Translations under genes and position numbers: made by a program
The notes under the pieces: generated by a model
What the model saw: only the letters and a program-made list of their open reading frames with translations
What the model was told of the DNA's origin: nothing
Databases searched by the model: none
Source of the DNA: Pelobates cultripes
Lineage: Eukaryota; Chordata; Amphibia; Anura; Pelobatidae
NCBI GenBank assembly: GCA_933207985.1
Contig: OW240916.1
Span: 315,640,629-315,704,628 of the forward strand
Direction: 5' to 3'
DNA: 64,000 nt
In this document: piece by piece, positions 60,461-64,000 of the stretch
How positions within the stretch are numbered: position 1 is the stretch's first letter
Layout of the letters: every line of letters starts with the position of its first letter

Positions 60461-63177
60461 TAAAATGATTTCTAAAGAGGTTTTACAAAAAAAGAAAAAA
60501 AACAACCCCAATTATTTTAAGACAAAAGTGTGATATACAAATATTTTCAGCAGCATGCTTTTCACCAGCACATGGTGACTTAAAAAAAATAAAACAATCC
60601 ACAGATGCCACATTGGGCGTTGCATCTAAAGCGCAGCACAATAAAAGCAATAATGTCCCTTCTATGTGAAGCCAGATTGGGCATAATACTGCCTGACAAA
60701 TAGCTGGGCCTGAAAGAATGAGGTTTGCTCTAAGTGACTGTCCGGTTTCATTGCTCACAACCGAGTGAGTCTGAAATGGCCGAGGGCGGGATTTAGATTG
60801 CGTTCTCGTAATCTCTGCGGTTTCTGAGTTCCAGGAACAGCAAGGAGTGGCGGCCATGATGAATGTGAGTAAATCGTGGTGAAATCCCAGTTTTGTTCTA
60901 GGTTCCGCGGAAACTCTGCAATATACTACAGTATTCTCATGTAACATGGAGAATGAAGTAATCCACGGTTTGTTTCACTTCACTTTACTGGTATATCCAG
61001 TGCCAGTGATGGCTAGAGTTGGCAACACCTAGACATGCTGAGAGTGTGCGAGATATCCCCATAAGCATGCTTGCACATATAATGAATGACCTGTCTCACT
61101 GATAACTAGCAGTGTAAATCTCGGCACTCTGGTTGACAAGGTAGTACTGATAACCATTTTAGAGGTAATTAGTGCAGAATGGTGTAAAAAAAAAAAAAAA
61201 ATAATAAAGAGATGGAATGCAACAATGTTATTCTATAGAACAACCAGAAAATACTGCTAAATGTACATTGCTAGCTGCAAGGGGATGCAGAATTATCTAT
61301 AGGCTGACACATCATGCTGTTCCCATATGTGTGGAAATCAGCTGTTGAAAGCACTTAGAATTAGAACTTAGAAGGTTCTCAGGTGATGTTCTCCAAAGTA
61401 AATAGATAATCGTTAATATCGTTCCCAGTATACGAGATCCATGACCCTTTCACTGTGCCACTGTCTGAAATCAACGATAACTAAACAAGCCGAACAAAAA
61501 ATGAAAAAAGCCGACTCACAAAATAGAAATAAAATTAAAGTGTGCAGGTCTGTACATTCATCCTGTCATTAGAGTTGAAAACAAGCGCAGAGTATACTGC
61601 CAGCAGCACAAGAACAAAAGCCCAGATGCGCGTTTCGCCTAAAACAGACTCTTTTAAAATTTTTTACCAGAGGTAGTTTAATAGGATGAAGTGGTGATGG
61701 TACTTTTTTTTCTGAAATCTGCGTTTTTATGAAATTAAATAGAAGGGCATTCTGTTAGTCCCTGAGGTGGTTAGAATGTTCCATTAATGTGTAAGTAAGA
61801 TCTCTCCCCTTCACACCACTAGATGGAGCCCAAGGAGCTGCTTAGCAACCATGAGAAAGCCACTTGTGATAGAAATGAAAGCACTAACAAGGCTATTCAC
61901 TATAGTGAGAATTCAAAGAGAATTTAAAGTTTAAGGTAGCCGAAATGAAAGAATAGCTTTGACTTAGAGAATTTTTACCTTAACTTTGAATTCTCAATTT
62001 AATAACCAACTTTGAAAGCACTGTATGAGAACGCTTTCATGTTTTAAGCTTTGGCTTTGCAAATGGACTTGTAGAGTATATAAAATGTTTAAGCAGGGGA
62101 AGTAAGTTGACTGATCTGAGGCTGTCACACGAGGCCGCTGCTATCTTTATCCTGCTGTTCTCTTTGGCTCCTGGTGATTCAATTTCCCGGAGCCACGTCA
62201 GCTCTGTAGTGTCATGCATGGCGGATCTCTATGGAAGTCTATGGCGGATCTCTCTTGATCTTCCATGGATAGAGCTTAAATCCCAGAGCCATCATAAGTG
62301 ACGGCTGCTGGGATTAGAACAAAGTTGATAATTGAGATCCTCCTTTTGTCAACCTCAGGCTTGAACATTACACAAGTAGTCCCTACTTTGTCTTATTGTA
62401 TCTTTGGACCGTGTTGGAAATTCAATGAAATCCCAACACAGCCTTGATCAGTATTTCACAGAGAACATATCGTTATGAAAAGCTACAGATCAGATTTAAG
62501 TGGTCCAAAAAAATGAATCACTCTTATACACACTGAATGGATATCAAAAGCAGAACTTGTGTCTCCCTAACAATGGTCCTTCAATTCCACACATGTTATG
62601 GACAAAAGAGAATTATTGTGTAACATAGGATCTGGATATTACCTGTGATAAAAGCAATGAGTGTGTGAATGTGTGAGAGTTCTATAAAACCACTGACATT
62701 TATTGGACATGTATTGGGCCACTGAAGCCACCAATGCAAATTATGCACGTGCAGTTAAAGGACCACTATAGTGCCCTGAGGGTGCCCCCCTCAGAAGATG
62801 TAACTGTCAAATCCCAAACGCACAGCAGATGCAATGAGAAACACAATGCATAATTAGGATTTCCAAACATACAGACTGGAATTTAATGACTTGCTTAAAC
62901 CGATGAGGATCTACCAAAACACGCCTTTTCTCCTGTTTTACTTGTTAGATGAGAATCAAGTTCAACGTGCAAGTGACACTAGTAAGTGTAAGTCTAGCTT
63001 TCTGTCCATATACAGTACAGTTTGGCTAGAACTGTTAGAACGCAATGCAGTTTTAAATGTAAAAAGGAAACCATTAAAAAGTGTTGGAATGGCAGTTACC
63101 GGTTCCTCTTCTTGCGATGTTCCCTGTTGCAATTTTCAGACTCACTGCCACTGCTTGTGTTACATCGTGATCGTGAT
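46034..63177 (-). CDS. 3' part of a multi-exon gene encoding a basic Arg/Ser-rich protein (seven terminal coding exons)
   Basis: Seven minus-strand blocks, each with an AG acceptor and (except the last) a GT donor, join in one frame without a stop: 63177-63100, 57069-56950, 53715-53668, 48461-48393, 48056-47946, 46522-46441 and 46156-46034, where a TGA ends the frame. They give 209 complete C-terminal residues. The tail starts with [14 protein letters not shown], has a second SR cluster (RHRSRSRSPD) across the exon 2/3 junction, an acidic-amphipathic stretch ([12 protein letters not shown]), an RHSHSPR block, and ends LQTET. There is no membrane segment and no catalytic motif that I recognise. 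The blocks' lengths all fit their intron phases, which is strong support for a real gene. I do not recognise the family. The 5' exons and promoter lie beyond the right edge. Confidence 0.88.
46441..46522 (-). CDS. Coding exon F of the minus-strand gene
   Basis: The acceptor is tcttttattttcag above 46522 and the donor is gtgtgtaaa from 46440 downward. The exon is 82 nt: one base completes Asn, then 27 codons read [20 protein letters not shown] and SGPPSHQ, ending in phase 0. The proline pairs (VPPLPV) could be an SH3-type ligand, which is inference only. The upstream intron contains the deleted mariner copy. Confidence 0.87.
46778..46801. repeat. AT microsatellite in an intron
   Basis: A (TA)n run in the intron between exons E and F. 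Similar runs occur at 58935-58952 and 60428-60452. Confidence 0.85.
46951..47480 (-). pseudogene. Internally deleted mariner transposon
   Basis: One terminal repeat is visible: cctgtccggaaagtatccag at 46951. On the minus strand the N-terminal transposase part (from about 47445) reads QRTCIKFCV and later IKVWQKRFI. The frame then jumps near 47250 straight to the C-terminal block [17 protein letters not shown], which carries the third catalytic Asp (codon 47230-47228). The middle of the enzyme is missing and stops are present. It lies in the intron between exons E and F. Confidence 0.75.
47946..48056 (-). CDS. Coding exon E of the minus-strand gene
   Basis: The acceptor is ttttttggtag above 48056 and the donor is gtaagttgc from 47945 downward. 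An earlier in-frame GT in GAGGTTAAG is rejected because it breaks the frame into the next exon. The exon is 111 nt and encodes [20 protein letters not shown], then [16 protein letters not shown]. Several RxxS and SP sites suggest phosphorylation, which is inference. The intron to exon D is only 336 bp. Confidence 0.9.
48393..48461 (-). CDS. Coding exon D of the minus-strand gene
   Basis: The acceptor is aattttacag above 48461 and the donor is gtaagtaag from 48392 downward. The exon is 69 nt: one base completes Gln, 22 codons read [20 protein letters not shown] and KI, and two bases pass on. This acidic-amphipathic stretch contrasts with the basic exons around it and may be a short binding segment (inference). 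The intron upstream holds the nested LINEs. Confidence 0.9.
49263..53320 (+). pseudogene. CR1/L2-group LINE copy, interrupted by an L1/Tx1-type insertion
   Basis: Host parts are 49263-49975 and 52010-53320. The first part encodes [20 protein letters not shown], then [18 protein letters not shown] and [18 protein letters not shown]. The second continues with motif [17 protein letters not shown] and the C-terminal [20 protein letters not shown]. An in-frame TAG lies at the insertion point, and an 8-bp deletion near 52079 and further deletions near 52238 and 52373 break the frame. It lies in the intron between exons C and D of the host gene, on the opposite strand. Confidence 0.88.
49976..52009 (+). 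mobile_element. L1/Tx1-type LINE 3' fragment nested in the CR1-like LINE
   Basis: A 16-bp target duplication agaagtatagattagg brackets it (49960-49975 and 52010-52025), and it ends in an A-rich tail (aaaaataaaaaacgaaat). It encodes the C-terminal part of an ORF2: [20 protein letters not shown], a [14 protein letters not shown] block and, near 51146-51210, the Cys/His motif [19 protein letters not shown], typical of L1-type ORF2 ends. Frames are broken. The copy is 5'-truncated, as usual for target-primed insertion. Confidence 0.85.
53668..53715 (-). CDS. Coding exon C of the minus-strand gene (48-nt small exon)
   Basis: The acceptor is ttacgtggcag above 53715 and the donor is a strong gtaagtc from 53667 downward. 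The exon encodes [15 protein letters not shown] plus two bases of a Gln codon. It is 48 nt and symmetric in phase, so skipping it would remove 16 residues without a frameshift. The preceding exon's SR run continues into its RSP. Confidence 0.87.
54139..54720 (+). repeat. 34-bp intronic minisatellite
   Basis: About 17 copies of a unit with cactcagtgctgtcctatga and tatacagtgtgtat. Some copies lack two or more bases of gtgtat. It lies in the intron between exons B and C, about 420 bp from exon C. Confidence 0.9.
55975..56040 (+). repeat. Dispersed repeat fragment
   Basis: Reads ggcatttatatcgcaccaac then cagcgatttacaatt. The same family is seen at 59292-59355 (ggcatttatggagcgccaac) and inverted near 765-810. 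Confidence 0.6.
56950..57069 (-). CDS. Coding exon B of the minus-strand gene
   Basis: The acceptor is tttttattatag above 57069 and the donor is gtacgtaa from 56949 downward. The exon is 120 nt with phase-2 introns on both sides (1 + 39 codons + 2). It encodes [20 protein letters not shown] followed by a lysine- and arginine-rich stretch ending in SRHRSR. The [12 protein letters not shown] part looks helical and charged. The frame agrees with exons A and C. Confidence 0.88.
57830..57925 (+). repeat. MITE end of the CTTTAA type
   Basis: Contains a small palindrome (catgaccacttcaaatcac ... gatgtggttgtggtg) and ends ggagtaaccctttaa, like the right ends of the TTAA-flanked family. Confidence 0.45.
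61625..61655 (-). other. Degenerate hammerhead-like remnant
   Basis: On the minus strand GGCGAAACGCG matches the 3' half of the hammerhead family seen at 14.35 kb, but the CTGATGA core is reduced to CTG plus a T run. It would not be active. Confidence 0.3.
63100..63177 (-). CDS. Coding exon A (first in window) of the minus-strand gene
   Basis: The acceptor is a pyrimidine-rich tract ending in ctag just above 63177, and the donor is gtaactg at 63099 downward. The exon is 78 nt: one base completes a codon from the exon upstream, 25 codons follow, and two bases (CG) are carried into the next exon. It encodes [14 protein letters not shown] and then a basic run with HRKKRN. The serine/arginine start suggests a phosphorylatable or nuclear-type low-complexity segment, but this is inference. 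Confidence 0.85.
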
Positions 63178-63251
63178 CTAGAAGGGAAAAGTTAGGCATG
63201 AATAAAGCGTGATTTACTATAACATATCCATCCGTTTGTAAAGGATAACAT

Positions 63252-63506
63252 TAGGGATCGACCGATATAGATTTTTTAGAGCCGATACCGATAATCTGTG
63301 AACTTTCAGGCCGATAGCTTACCGATATTCTGTACATTAACCATTTTGAAAAAATAAACAATTTCTACACAAATCTACTGTTAACTGAACATGTTTAGTC
63401 TGCATTATCGGCAATATCTGTATCTTTATTGGCCGATACCGATATTGCTGAAAATACAGCATATCGGTCGATAATATCGGCCAGACCAATAATCAGTCGA
63501 TCCCTA
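63252..63506 (+). mobile_element. 255-bp hAT-type MITE in an intron
   Basis: Starts tagggatcgaccgatat and ends agtcgatcccta. The interior is full of ccgatatcgg-like words, with inverted repeats throughout. It is flanked by 8-bp duplications gataacat (63244-63251) and gacaacat (63507-63514), one mismatch. It sits 75 bp upstream of exon A in the gene's sense. Confidence 0.85.
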
Positions 63507-64000
63507 GACAACATGGCAATCACAGTCAAATTTAGATGCATATTATACATACACACGTGTGTATATATATATTCTCAATTATCCTTCAAAAAACAGCATC
63601 CATGGTTGTTTAAGAAAGTTTCCCACTACCAGTATTAACCTCTTCTTTACTGTTCCACTCTCCTTCCCATTCTGTATTTTTTCCTACAGCTTCAGAGCGC
63701 ATTGAAGAAGGGTCTACCATTTATGCAAGCTACAGAAATTTACAGTTTGAACGATAAGTATTTGGGATTCCCCACTTATAATGTATGAACAGAAATACTA
63801 CGAGAGCAACCTGTTTTCCATCCAAGAGAATCCTCTGGGATGTCTAAGTGGGTAGTGTTCTAAGAGCAATCATCATTGCCTCATATGATCCCTCTATCCG
63901 TAGTGCCTGGAATATTGAGAGAACAAGGTGTGTGTTACTTGTTCAGCTATTTTCATGGAATTCTGACTGTAGTTACTATAGGAACAATCTGGGAACACTG

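Noticed and set aside
63640..63760. Plus-strand exon after ttttttcctacag
   Set aside because: The acceptor-like tract is good, but the following frame is short, the donor is weak, and it would oppose the minus-strand gene in its intron.

Overview
The window looks like nuclear DNA of an amphibian, most likely a frog. It is AT-rich, has long introns with GT-AG splice sites, and is crowded with transposable elements and minisatellites. These include LINEs of the CR1/L2 and L1/Tx1 groups, a Ty3/Gypsy element, mariner, hAT and TTAA-target MITEs. The organism is inferred from the repeat style; no gene here names a species. There is one 100-base assembly gap (18077-18176).

Layout. (1) 1-11.4 kb is dominated by minisatellites: a 20-bp array (about 1.04-1.40 kb), a 21-bp array (1.56-2.33 kb), a 3.6-kb 40-bp array (2.52-6.15 kb) and a 37-bp array (10.32-11.34 kb). 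(2) 11.4-25.6 kb shows no gene. It holds a perfect 59-bp inverted repeat that overlaps a hammerhead-ribozyme-like motif (14.35-14.52 kb), a 31-bp array, the gap, and CT- and TG-rich tracts. (3) 25.6-29.1 kb is a decayed Ty3/Gypsy element: 5' LTR, gag/protease and integrase, without reverse transcriptase. (4) 29.1-42 kb holds short MITEs with readable target-site duplications, a LINE tail broken by two nested TTAA elements, a probable solo LTR, and CA-rich repeats with Tc1-like remains. (5) 42-45.3 kb holds a retroelement-like sequence split by a minus-strand CR1-like LINE, then a MITE. (6) 46.0-63.2 kb is the 3' part of one protein-coding gene on the minus strand.

The gene was found by reading splice sites. 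Seven exons (63177-63100, 57069-56950, 53715-53668, 48461-48393, 48056-47946, 46522-46441, 46156-46034) join in one open frame. They encode the last 209 whole residues of a basic, Arg/Ser-rich, apparently soluble protein and end at a TGA. I could not name the protein with confidence. Its introns contain a nested LINE-in-LINE insertion, a deleted mariner copy, a 34-bp minisatellite and a hAT MITE. The gene's 5' part lies beyond the right edge.

The very long open frames over the minisatellites are artefacts of repeat units that lack stop codons.
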